The position numbers and the translations under genes are program-made. From Symbiodinium natans (Eukaryota > Sar > Dinophyceae > Suessiales > Symbiodiniaceae), in NCBI GenBank assembly GCA_905221605.1, contig CAJNDS010000043.1, positions 197,501 to 220,000 of the forward strand: 22,500 bases of DNA. The letters run 5' to 3'. Positions 16,114-22,500 of the stretch are shown here, one piece after another. Each line of letters opens with the position of its first letter. Positions within the stretch are counted from its first letter, which is position 1. Under the pieces are notes generated by a model. It saw only the letters and a list, made by a program, of their open reading frames with translations. It made no database searches and was not told the origin of the DNA.

Positions 16114-16240
16114 GCCGAAAGAATCCCAAAACGCTGCACTTGGGGAGGTCTCTGGCCCCTCTTCATCGGACGCCTGTGTGGCTGTGCTCACTTTGTGCTT
16201 TGCCATGAGGATCAGGAGTGGGCCCTTCTTCCGCTTATGG
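16114..16240 (+). CDS. Gene B exon B6
   Basis: Donor TGG|GTTTAG at the G-strand array. The frame PKESQNAALGEVSGPSSSDA, then CVAVLTLCFAMRIRSGPFFR, is open and contains a hydrophobic helix. The acceptor ctctaAG|G was chosen for phase; GGGGAG at 16146 is an alternative. Another frame (RLCGCAHFVLCHEDQEWALL) is also open, so the frame is moderately sure. Confidence 0.45.
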
Positions 16241-16312
16241 GTTTAGGGTTTAGGGTTTAGGGTTTAGGGTTTAGGGTTTAGGGTTTAGGGTTTAGGGTTT
16301 AGGGGGTTTAGT
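16241..16312 (+). repeat. Telomere-type array, G-strand
   Basis: Ten units, nearly perfect, starting at the donor of B6. Confidence 0.96.
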
Positions 16313-16431
16313 AAGGGTTCAGGGCTTGGGGGGCTTAGCATGGCTGGGTTTCCCCTACTTGGAGGTTCATGTTACAACGGCTTGCAGCCAGAGCTTCCCT
16401 ACATGACCCCCACAGCTTCCCATGAACCGAA

Positions 16432-16625
16432 ACCCTAAACCCTAAACCCTAACCCCTAAACCCTAAAGCCTAAACCCTAAACCCTAAACCCTAACCCTAA
16501 ACCCTAAACCCTAAACCCTACACCCTACACCCAAACCCTACACCCTACACCCTACACCCTACACCCTAAACCCTAAACCCTAAACCCTGGACCCTAGACC
16601 CTAAACCCTAAACCCTAACCCCTAA
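16432..16625 (-). repeat. Telomere-type array, C-strand (intron-internal)
   Basis: About 27 units including a run of CCCTACA. It is followed by unique DNA and MITE B3 rather than an exon. Confidence 0.95.
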
Positions 16626-16732
16626 ACCGCTTCAAGTAGTTGTAGCTTTATGCCCAGAAGTCGACTGAGGCCTGCGATCCTTCCCTTCATGGGAGTTGCT
16701 TGGCTTTATGCTGGGAAAACCCTAAACCTGAA

Positions 16733-16837
16733 TAGCCCAGTGGTGCCCTTTTCCCTTTTGTTGCTTCAAGGTTCCCTTATAACGTAGCTAACCCCCAAAA
16801 AAGGGTACCCTCATTCTGATACGGTTGCTGGGCTACC
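16733..16837. mobile_element. MITE-like element, family B copy 3
   Basis: Ends are TAGCCCAGTGGTGCCC and GGTTGCTGGGCTACCA, with inner AAGGGTACCCT. Confidence 0.8.
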
Positions 16838-17006
16838 ACGAAACCCTAGACCCCGAACTTCGGAAAGGGGTCCTGCAAGGCTACCGTGGAGCTAGAGGGC
16901 CCCCGGATCCCTTATATAGACATCTACGCCCCGTGCAGAAGCACTCTTAAACCCCCAAGCCCTCTTGAACCCTCAAGCCCTTAAACCCTGAAACGGTCAG
17001 AGAGGA

Positions 17007-17110
17007 ACCCTAAACCCTAAACCCTAAACCCTAAACCCCAAACCCCGAACCCCAAACCCCAAACCCCAAACCCCAACCCCAAACCCCAAACCCTAAACCC
17101 TAAACCCCAA
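17007..17110 (-). repeat. Telomere-type array, C-strand, CCCCAAA variants
   Basis: Fifteen units, about half CCCCAAA. It ends at the polypyrimidine-poor acceptor actgAG of B7. Confidence 0.94.
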
Positions 17111-17116
17111 ACTGAG

Positions 17117-17175
17117 GTGCCGGAGATGATGGCCCTCCACCTGGCATCACGGCGGGCCACGGATCCACAGGACAG
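17117..17175 (+). CDS. Gene B exon B7
   Basis: Acceptor actgAG|GTG and donor gacAG|GTAGAA. The frame VPEMMALHLASRRATDPQD starts in phase 0 (fits B6) and leaves two bases. C-strand array upstream, G-strand array 26 bp downstream. Confidence 0.65.
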
Positions 17176-17201
17176 GTAGAAAAAAAAACTTGCTAGTTCT
17201 T

Positions 17202-17332
17202 GGTTTAGGGCTTAGGGTTTAGGGTTTAGGGGTTCGGGGTCGGGGTTTAGGGTTTAGGGTTTTGGGTTTTGGGGTTTAGGGTTTAGGGTTTAGGGTTTAG
17301 GGTGTAGGGTTTAGGGTTTAGGGTTTAGGGCG
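17202..17332 (+). repeat. Telomere-type array, G-strand
   Basis: About eighteen units with TTCGGGG and TTTTGGG variants. Confidence 0.95.
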
Positions 17333-17380
17333 TAGTAGGATTATGGAACTGGTTACCTTCCATCGCCCTCTTGCCTAAAG

Positions 17381-17405
17381 CGGGCCGTACTCGGACCAGG
17401 AGTCC
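17381..17405 (+). CDS. Gene B micro-exon B8 (hypothesis)
   Basis: 25 nt between a pyrimidine-rich tract ending CTAAAG and a donor TCC|GTAATT. It encodes GPYSDQES and repairs the phase between B7 and B9. It was selected because it fits. Confidence 0.3.
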
Positions 17406-17499
17406 GTAATTTTGCAAGGAGAGACCCCTAGAAGAGACACTGAGTCTGATTGCCCTATATAACCCCTATAGGTACCTTATAGAGTCCCTATATACCTGG

Positions 17500-17546
17500 G
17501 TTTAGGGTTTAGGGTTTAGGGTTTAGGGTTTAGGGTTTAGGGTTTA
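17500..17546 (+). repeat. Telomere-type array, G-strand
   Basis: Six units, right after a CTATATACCTGG motif of an inverted-repeat relic (17444-17499). Confidence 0.95.
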
Positions 17547-17597
17547 ACCTCAGTAGCCCCTAACTCACCCCCCAAAATAACCCCGAAGGTCCCTTAG

Positions 17598-17685
17598 CAA
17601 GGGTCCCTCCTTGAGTCCCTTGAGGCAATGCTTCACCATGTCGTCGAGCTCGGAAACTTTGCAAGGCCTGTCTTGAAATATGGGG
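17598..17685 (+). CDS. Gene B exon B9
   Basis: Acceptor ccttAG|CAA and donor gggG|GTTTAG. The frame QGSLLESLEAMLHHVVELGN, then FARPVLKYG, is a clear helix-rich peptide. In-phase alternative acceptors lie at 17615 and 17624. The G-strand array starts at the donor. Confidence 0.62.
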
Positions 17686-17748
17686 GTTTAGGGTTTAGGG
17701 TTTAGGGTTTAGGGTTTAGGGTTTAGGGTTTAGGGTTTAGGGTTTAGG
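17686..17748 (+). repeat. Telomere-type array, G-strand
   Basis: Nine perfect units, starting at the donor of B9. Confidence 0.96.
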
Positions 17749-17955
17749 GATAATGAATAATAGCATTCCCTTAAATGGCCCCTACACAATTACACCATGA
17801 GAACCCCCAATTCTTTTACGGCCCCTGTTGTACAAGGTTTCGTATGTCGTCTTGCTCATGCTATTCGGCACGACAGCTACACGAATCTTAAGCCCTAAGC
17901 AACGCCCCCCCCAGCCTCCAGCCCCGATACCCGCCCAAAGCCTAATGCCCCTTAG

Positions 17956-18015
17956 GCCCTTGTAAAACGGTGAAGGCAACATACAGGCCATGGGACCCAG
18001 AGAAGGAGGAGATGA
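17956..18015 (+). CDS. Gene B exon B10
   Basis: Acceptor ccttAG|GC and donor atgA|GTTTAG. The frame PCKTVKATYRPWDPEKEEM takes one base from B9 to make Gly. The intron before it ends in an element related to 2797-2870, not in a C-strand array. Confidence 0.5.
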
Positions 18016-18055
18016 GTTTAGGGTGGCAGAAAAATCGGGCCCTAAGACCCCAAAG

Positions 18056-18071
18056 TCCTAAATCGCCTGGA
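18056..18071 (+). CDS. Gene B micro-exon B11 (hypothesis)
   Basis: Sixteen nt (acceptor ccaaAG|TC, donor ctgGA|GTTTAG) ending exactly at a short G-strand array, as the larger exons do. It encodes LNRL and restores the phase between B10 and B12. Confidence 0.3.
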
Positions 18072-18095
18072 GTTTAGGGTTTAGGGTTTACGGCG
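18072..18095 (+). repeat. Short telomere-type array, G-strand
   Basis: Three units, the last TTTACGG. Confidence 0.9.
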
Positions 18096-18116
18096 CAGGG
18101 TTCAGGGTTCAAGCGT

Positions 18117-18150
18117 CAAGAACCCCAAGAACCCCAAGAACCCCAAGCCC
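18117..18150. repeat. Tandem AAGAACCCC decamer-like repeat
   Basis: Three to four copies of CAAGAACCC just upstream of the B12 acceptor. Confidence 0.9.
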
Positions 18151-18156
18151 TTTCAG

Positions 18157-18195
18157 GGAAGTCTTTGTGTCGAAGGCTGGAGCTGCCATATTGAG
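18157..18195 (+). CDS. Gene B exon B12
   Basis: Acceptor tttcAG|G and donor ttgAG|GTTGTTTAG. The short frame EVFVSKAGAAIL has good codon bias and links B11 to B13 in phase. Confidence 0.45.
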
Positions 18196-18196
18196 G

Positions 18197-18264
18197 TTGT
18201 TTAGGGTTTATCGTTTCGGGTTTAGGGGTTTGAGGTTTAGGGTTTAGGGTTTAGGGTTTAGGGT
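18197..18264 (+). repeat. Telomere-type array, G-strand
   Basis: About nine units, the first ones degenerate (TTTATCG, TTTCGGG). Confidence 0.94.
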
Positions 18265-18287
18265 AAGCCCTACAACCCTCAACTCAG

Positions 18288-18463
18288 GGCTTCCTCTGTG
18301 CTGGCCTTCGGACGCGCCTTGGGCCGCGGATGGAGGCCCAGCAGATACATGCAAGCTGGCAAGTGCCTTCTGGATGCCCGAGAGCGATGCTTTAGGGGAC
18401 AAGCTGCAGATGACCCTGCCTTGTCAAAGAGATTCCTCTGCTCCTTGGGGACGTATCTGGCAG
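18288..18463 (+). CDS. Gene B exon B13
   Basis: Acceptor actcAG|G and donor gcaG|GTCATC. Fifty-eight codons are open with good codon bias (ASSVLAFGRALGRGWRPSRY, MQAGKCLLDARERCFRGQAA, DDPALSKRFLCSLGTYLA). The phase fits B12 and B14. This intron and the next lack telomeric arrays at the near ends. Confidence 0.72.
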
Positions 18464-18552
18464 GTCATCTGTATTTGGCAGCTCTTGTTTTTTTTTTCTT
18501 TTCCGGGCCTGTAGGGACATGTGGTAGGCAGAGTATGGCCTGAAGAGCTGAG

Positions 18553-18734
18553 GCCACCTGTGGTACATGGCGCAAGCGCGCAACGTGCACTTCGCCGTCC
18601 CGGACTCTGACGCTGCTGAGACTGTCCACTCGTTGATCCGGGATTTGCTCGGGCACTGCCGCAGTACGGATGCGGACGTGTCCGTGGCTGCCCACGTTAT
18701 TCTCGAAACTTGCGGGTTGAACAGCAGCCTGCAG
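18553..18734 (+). CDS. Gene B exon B14
   Basis: Acceptor gctgAG|GC and consensus-quality donor CAG|GTGAGA. The frame NVHFAVPDSDAAETVHSLIR, then DLLGHCRSTDADVSVAAHVI, then LETCGLNSSLQ, is long and well biased. An internal ATG at 18567 is in frame. The alternating helices could be a repeat-type solenoid, but no family is recognised. The antisense frames are shadows. Confidence 0.75.
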
Positions 18735-18907
18735 GTGAGACACCGGATCGCCGACGGCATGTACTCCCTCCTGCAATCCTTGAGCCTGTATCCCCCTTGG
18801 GAATTATTTTGTATTTTTGTTTATATAAAACCCAAGAGGGTATTACAAAGACATGCTTTTTATTAAGGTTCTAAGGGGAGTATAGGAACGCGTCCGGCTC
18901 TGAAGAG

Positions 18908-19031
18908 TGGGCGCCCAGACAGCGGGCGATCGAGCACCTGCAGTACGCGAGGAAATCGCTCCCAGAATCCCGCCGGCAGCAGTGGTTTTCATTGCTGCGG
19001 CGATCCTGGGTGCCCCTTGGCCGCCCAGGGG
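18908..19031 (+). CDS. Gene B exon B15, donor provided by a MITE
   Basis: Acceptor gaagAG|TGG in phase 0. The frame WAPRQRAIEHLQYARKSLPE, then SRRQQWFSLLRRSWVPLGRP, is clearly coding. The only suitable donor, GG|GTACCC at 19032, lies inside the left end of MITE copy B4 (GCCCAGGGGGTACCC). The last codons may therefore come from the element. Confidence 0.62.
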
Positions 19032-19146
19032 GTACCCTTTTCCCGTTTTTTTTTGGTCCAAGGCTCCCTTATCAAGTGCCTGCCCCCCCCCCCTCCCAAA
19101 AAAAAAGGAGGGGGGGCTACCCTTATAATGAAGTGGTTGCTGGGCT
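19021..19146. mobile_element. MITE-like element, family B copy 4, at an exon edge
   Basis: Ends are CCGCCCAGGGGGTACCCTTT and GTGGTTGCTGGGCT. The interior has complementary poly-C and poly-A/G runs. It directly abuts exon B15. Confidence 0.75.
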
Positions 19147-19272
19147 CAAACCCTAAGCCCTTCAACCTCAAACCCCAAACCCTAAGTATCCTAATTACCC
19201 TACACTCCACCAAGGCCCAACATGGAGCTGATCCCCAAAAACCTCTAACCCTAGAACCCAAACCCTAAACCC
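19146..19272 (-). repeat. Interrupted telomere-type patches, C-strand
   Basis: CCCTAAG, CCCCAAA and CCCTAAA units in two patches around unique DNA. An 18-bp motif CCAAGGCCCAACATGGAG is nearly repeated at 19214 and 19315. Confidence 0.85.
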
Positions 19273-19354
19273 ACTGAACTGCAGACCCTTGGCAGAAAAA
19301 GCGAGCTTGGCTACCAAGGCCCAAAATGGAGCTGATCGATGTCGTGTTCATCAG

Positions 19355-19428
19355 GGGAGCTCAGGGAGCAGTCTGGCCGAATCGAGGCCAATGAGCTCGG
19401 ATCGAAAGCTTCCGTGCGAAAAGGATCT
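19355..19428 (+). CDS. Gene B exon B16
   Basis: Acceptor catcAG|GG and donor tct|GTTTAG at the G-strand array. The frame ELREQSGRIEANELGSKASV, RKGS, is charged and helical. The phase fits B15 and B17. Confidence 0.62.
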
Positions 19429-19493
19429 GTTTAGGGTTTAGGGTTTAGGGTTTAGGGTTTAGGGTTTAGGGTTTAGGGTTTAGGGTTTAGGGT
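19429..19493 (+). repeat. Telomere-type array, G-strand
   Basis: Nine perfect units, starting at the donor of B16. Confidence 0.96.
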
Positions 19494-19556
19494 GTGTCCA
19501 GGGCTCCTGCGCGTGTTCTTGAGAGGGGATTGGGGAATGAAGGGCCGAGTCCCAGG

Positions 19557-19643
19557 ATCATCGCCATCACCATCATCATCATCATCGCCATCACCATCAC
19601 CACCATCACCACCATCCTCATCATCATCATCATCATCATCATC
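19557..19643. repeat. (ATC)n trinucleotide microsatellite
   Basis: ATC/ACC/GCC triplets over nearly 90 bp, inside an intron of gene B. It creates a spurious Ser/Pro-rich open frame. Confidence 0.96.
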
Positions 19644-19824
19644 AGCAATAATTCTGCGTGATCTAGGTTCTCGCTGCCCTTAGAAGTAGTGGTTGGCCAT
19701 GTTCGTCAACCGCAGACAGCGACTGAGCATCTTTCTCGAGGAACATCATATTTTTTGTGGTTTGATATTGTTGTGAATATTCCGATGATCGCAAGCATGA
19801 TTACGGTTCTGATGATGAGTATTA

Positions 19825-19895
19825 GATGCTCCCCTTATACTAACACCCCTAATCGTCCTTATTAAGGACTGTTAGTATAAGGGGGAACATCCCAA
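19825..19895. mobile_element. MITE-like element, family A copy 3 (short)
   Basis: CTTATACTAACA faces TGTTAGTATAAG around CCTTATTAAGG. The right end GGGGGAACATCCC matches the other copies. Confidence 0.8.
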
Positions 19896-20143
19896 GGCTA
19901 AATCAGGGTCGTTCATGGTGGGCCTTTAGGGTTTAGGGGTCTGAAATTGGCCATGTCGAAGCATAAGTTTGGAACCCGTGGCTGAGCAGCTAAAGTTGGA
20001 ACCATGGGCCCTGAGTATGGTCCCCTTACCCTTGTTTAAAGGGGATTTAAAGGGATGCGTCGTCTGGGCCCTGATTATGTATAGTGTAGATCAGGGTCTT
20101 GTTCATCTTCCTATGGGTACTGGTTGGCGTTCGGTGGTCTGGA

Positions 20144-20221
20144 CCCTAAACCCTAAACCCTAAACCCTAAACCCTAAACCCTAAACCCTAAACCCTAAAC
20201 CCTAAACCCTAAACCCTAAAA
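20144..20221 (-). repeat. Telomere-type array, C-strand
   Basis: Eleven perfect units. Confidence 0.97.
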
Positions 20222-20265
20222 CTGGACTCCGGACATGACATGGATGACGGCATGAGTTTTTGCAG

Positions 20266-20323
20266 GCGCCGACTCTTCTTTTGCGCAACTTTGTGCGGCT
20301 CAAATGGCTTTCTGAATGCCCCA
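20266..20323 (+). CDS. Gene B exon B17
   Basis: The best acceptor in the window (TTTTTGCAG|G) and donor cccA|GTTTAG. The frame APTLLLRNFVRLKWLSECP starts in phase 0 and fits B16. Opposed telomeric arrays flank it. Confidence 0.7.
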
Positions 20324-20386
20324 GTTTAGGGTTTAGGGTTTAGGGTTTAGGGTTTAGGGTTTAGGGTTTAGGGTTTAGGGTTTAGG
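20324..20386 (+). repeat. Telomere-type array, G-strand
   Basis: Nine perfect units, starting at the donor of B17. Confidence 0.97.
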
Positions 20387-20478
20387 GCAGACCATGCGAA
20401 TTCTGCACAAGCATTGTGTTTTCGTTGGGGGTTAGAAGCCCCTACACCCCACACGGCCTCGGCCGGGCATGCATTCCC

Positions 20479-20618
20479 AGAGACTCCAATACCCCTTCAT
20501 TAAGGAATATTCCTTAAAGTATGTAATTATGCTTTGAGGAATATTCCTTCAAGTATACTGGGGTTCCTTATATGGTTTAAGGAAGATTCATCATTAATTA
20601 TGGGGTATTGGAGTCTCT
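20479..20618. mobile_element. MITE-like element with perfect 17-bp inverted ends
   Basis: AGAGACTCCAATACCCC at 20479-20495 is exactly inverted at 20602-20618. The interior contains the palindrome TTAAGGAATATTCCTTAA (20500-20517) and a near copy at 20534-20552. Confidence 0.9.
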
Positions 20619-20637
20619 GCATTTTTTGAGCTTCCAG

Positions 20638-20714
20638 ACCAGACAGCGTCGCGCCTAGATGCCAGAAGTGTCGCGTGGGCGCCCGCGAGACTTCGAAGGC
20701 TCCACCAGGCCTAA
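20638..20714 (+). CDS. Gene B exon B18 with stop codon
   Basis: Acceptor ttccAG|AC just after the MITE. Twenty-four codons (QTASRLDARSVAWAPARLRR, LHQA) run to TAA 20712-20714. One base from B17 completes Asn. If this exon is not used, the segment at 20841 read from another acceptor is an alternative continuation. Confidence 0.5.
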
Positions 20715-20722
20715 TCCCCAAG

Positions 20723-20829
20723 AACCCTAAGCCCTAAGCCCTAAGCCCTAAACCCTAAACCCTAAACCCTAAACCCTAAACCCTAAGCCTAAGCCCAAAC
20801 CCTAAGCCCTAAACCCTAAACCTTAAAAC
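20723..20829 (-). repeat. Telomere-type array, C-strand
   Basis: About fifteen units with CCCTAAG variants at both ends. Confidence 0.95.
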
Positions 20830-20834
20830 CCAAA

Positions 20835-20893
20835 ATGAAGGCCCCTGAAAGTTTGTTGCTTTCGACCGCCTCTGCGGCGAGGCTTTGCATGGA
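20835..20893 (+). CDS. Candidate first exon of a further gene (D)
   Basis: ATG AAG opens MKAPESLLLSTASAARLCM to a donor atgGA|GTAGGG. It may instead be an internal exon from acceptor tgaAG|GCC at 20841. A C-strand array lies upstream. Confidence 0.42.
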
Positions 20894-20926
20894 GTAGGGG
20901 GCACCCTTCCGTCACCTGAAGCCCAA

Positions 20927-21128
20927 AACCGAGGGTTCAGGGCTAAGGGTTTAGGACCCTAAACCCTAAACCCTAAACCCTAAACCCTAAACCCTAAACC
21001 CTAAACCCTAAACCCTAAACCCTAAACCCTAAACCCTAAACCCTAAACCCTAAACCCTAAACCCTAAACCCTAAACCCTAAACCCTAAACCCTAAACCCC
21101 AACCGAGGTTCAGGGCTAAGGGTTTAGG
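20927..21128. repeat. CCCTAAA array bracketed by a 28-29 bp direct duplication
   Basis: AACCGAGGGTTCAGGGCTAA (continuing GGGTTTAGG) at 20927-20955 recurs at 21101-21128 with one G fewer. Between them stand about twenty CCCTAAA units. The left junction is the head-to-head sequence GTTTAGGACCCT. Confidence 0.9.
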
Positions 21129-21440
21129 GCAAGTTTAGGGTTTAGGAGAACTTTATAAGGCTTGTAAGGGGAGTTTAGGGGAAGTCTAGGTGTCTCAGGG
21201 GGAACTTCAGGGTGTTTTCAGGGGATTGGGGGGGCAAACCAGGGCTGCCAGAGATTTTGGGGGGATGTTGGGGGGAACTTTCGGGTCTGAGGTAAATTTG
21301 GGACTTTATGGTTTTTAGCTCTTTGCGGGACTTTAGGGTTTGCAAGCGCAGTTAGGGGGGGGGAACTTTAGGGGCCCTTTTTGGAGGAAGAGAGGGATGT
21401 ATGGCTTTGGGGTTTTAAGGGCTTGGGGAAGTTCAGGTTT
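21129..21440. other. G-rich intron interior, no gene seen
   Basis: Strong G/C strand asymmetry with many GGGG runs and degenerate GTTTAGG-like words. It may derive from decayed G-strand repeats. Confidence 0.5.
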
Positions 21441-21498
21441 AGGTTTTAGGGTTTCGGGTTTAGGGTTTAGGGTTTAGGGTTTAGGGGTTTAGGGTTTC
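21440..21498 (+). repeat. Telomere-type array, G-strand
   Basis: About eight units with TTTCGGG variants. Confidence 0.94.
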
Positions 21499-21688
21499 GG
21501 GTGGGCATCTCCACATCCCCAAGCCCCAAAACCTCGAGCCTTCTGCTTCTCTCCCGCAAAAAGCCGTAGAAGTTGGGTAACGTTAGCAGCTGCAGAATGA
21601 AGTTGAGAAGCCGCGGGAAGGACAAGTCTGGGGGGGTCACGAGCCGCAAAAAGCATCGCAGCAGCAGTTGCTTGAGCTTTCCCTTCAT
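21467..21688 (-). CDS. Possible minus-strand ORF nested in an intron
   Basis: From ATG at 21688: MKGKLKQLLLRCFLRLVTPP, DLSFPRLLNFILQLLTLPNF, YGFLRERSRRLEVLGLGDVE, and a tail (NPKPLNPKP) encoded by the telomeric repeat itself. The body looks like a basic, Leu-rich helical peptide. The + strand of the same DNA is partly open (MKLRSRGKDKSGGVTSRKKH). A donor at GAG|GTTTTG (- strand) could end it before the repeat. No family recognised. Confidence 0.35.
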   Translation of the reverse strand: MKGKLKQLLLRCFLRLVTPPDLSFPRLLNFILQLLTLPNFYGFLRERSRRLEVLGLGDVEMPTRNPKPLNPKP

Positions 21689-21712
21689 GTCGGCGTGTCG
21701 GGTTCGAAAGCC

Positions 21713-21788
21713 CGAAACCCTAAACCCTAAACCCTAAACCCTAAATCCTAAATCCTAAACCCTAAACCCTACACCCTAAACCCTAAAC
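21713..21788 (-). repeat. Telomere-type array, C-strand
   Basis: Eleven units with CCCTAAT and CCCTACA variants. Confidence 0.95.
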
Positions 21789-21796
21789 TCGCCCAG

Positions 21797-21863
21797 CTTT
21801 GCGACGCAGGCGGCTCAAGCGATGAGACGATGCGGACGCAGGCCCATGGGTTGCAAGCCACAG
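21797..21863 (+). CDS. Candidate exon flanked by opposed arrays (gene D)
   Basis: Acceptor gcccAG|C and donor ccacag|GTTCAG. Two frames are open: FATQAAQAMRRCGRRPMGCK, which fits the phase from 20893, and LCDAGGSSDETMRTQAHGLQ, which looks at least as natural. The exon is likely real; the frame is not settled. Confidence 0.5.
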
Positions 21864-22025
21864 GTTCAGGGTTTAGGGTTTAGGGTTTAGGGTTTAGGGT
21901 TTAGGGTTTAGGGTTTAGGGTTTAGGGTTTAGGGTTTAGGGTTGAGGGTTTAGGGTTTAGGGCTTAGGGCTTAGGGCTTAGGGCTTAAGGCTCAGGGCTC
22001 TGGGCTTAGGGTTTAGGGTTTAGGG
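21864..22025 (+). repeat. Telomere-type array, G-strand
   Basis: Over twenty units, with a run of CTTAGGG variants near 21960-21995. Confidence 0.97.
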
Positions 22026-22320
22026 GGACGCTTGTGGGGAGGGTCCTTGCGGGTTCTACTGATTCTGCTCCTTTCTGGGGGTGTAGAGGGGAGGTCCGAG
22101 GGGCTTTTGGAAACGACCGCTGTCACCATGGCGGATGGGGGTCGAGGGGTTTAAGGTGTAGGGTCAAGAAGTGATTGGTTCCAGGGTGACCTTTACCTCT
22201 TCGCGCGGCGGGCTCATCCAGAACGAGTGCCAAAGCCCTTAACGTCCTGAATCCCCGAGCCGAAGAAGGCGGCGGGAATGATCGCCGAAAAAAGCACCGC
22301 CACCTGAGCCTCCCCAACCC
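22026..22320 (+). other. Possible further exons, unresolved
   Basis: Two + strand segments look protein-like: SEGLLETTAVTMADG (about 22097-22140, donor GTCGAGG) and GDLYLFARRAHPERVPKPLT (from about 22185 to a stop). Boundaries and phase could not be fixed. The - strand is open across the same DNA. Confidence 0.3.
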
Positions 22321-22351
22321 AATCAGTTCCGTTGAGCCCCGAATGCACGCA

Positions 22352-22434
22352 GGTTCGCTCTCGTTCTCTGTCGCTTCTCCTTTCTCTTTCTCTTTCTCTG
22401 TCGCTCTGCCTCGCTCTCTCGCACGAGCTCTCTC
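22352..22434. repeat. Pyrimidine-rich low-complexity tract
   Basis: TCTCTTTCTC and GTCGCTCTC motifs, followed by unique DNA to the window end. Confidence 0.9.
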
Positions 22435-22500
22435 GACATCATGTTTTGAAATTGGCGTAATGTCGCTACGATATAGCCTAACCGTAAAAGTATAGTCGGA

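Noticed and set aside
18392-18776. Two minus-strand ORFs opposite exons B13 and B14
   Set aside because: The + strand has good splice sites, phase agreement and better codon bias.
19492-19683. Ser/Pro repeat protein
   Set aside because: It comes entirely from the (ATC)n microsatellite and has no start or splice support.
13171-20714. Assigning gene B to a known protein family
   Set aside because: The peptides are helix-rich but show no motif I can identify. Naming a family would be a guess.

Overview
The window looks like nuclear DNA of a protist with TTTAGGG-type telomeric repeats, most likely a dinoflagellate. The grounds are GC-rich codon third positions, many short exons in long repeat-filled introns, and abundant small inverted-repeat elements. 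This is inference. I found no dinoflagellate spliced-leader relic, and a green alga with the same telomere repeat cannot be excluded. No rRNA, tRNA or CRISPR array was seen.

The dominant feature is about fifty blocks of telomere-type heptamers in both orientations. Their polarity follows the exons. A C-strand block (CCCTAAA on +) usually lies just upstream of a 60-180 bp unique segment that is open in one frame. A G-strand block (TTTAGGG on +) usually starts at the segment's last base, where G|GTTTAG makes a GT splice donor. Most introns therefore run 5'-GTTTAGGG(n)...(CCCTAAA)n...AG-3', so their two ends are mutually complementary. Reading the segments as exons gives chains whose phases fit junction after junction with no internal stop. 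Because I could choose among nearby AG and GT sites, this is a model to test and not proof.

Layout, + strand. (1) 258-6172: gene A, internal to its own 5' end. Its first exon resembles the helicase-associated region of DEAH/DExH RNA helicases. (2) 6143-7042: a compact two-exon gene for a secretory or multi-pass membrane protein of 198 residues. Its first exon is shared with, or replaces, the last gene A exon. (3) 7531-12139: weaker candidate exons ending in a stop. (4) 12240-13000: a possible extra exon, then an AT-rich repeat element. (5) 13171-20714: gene B, 18 exons and about 510 codons, start ATG to TAA, no family recognised. (6) 20835-22500: beginnings of another gene (D), and a possible minus-strand ORF nested in an intron.

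Several families of short inverted-repeat (MITE-like) elements sit in the introns. One copy carries exactly 42 bp (six heptamers) of telomeric repeat that its sister copy lacks. Another abuts an exon and supplies its donor. One CCCTAAA array is bracketed by a 28-29 bp direct duplication. Together these suggest telomeric repeats have been inserted repeatedly inside genes here and now form the intron ends.
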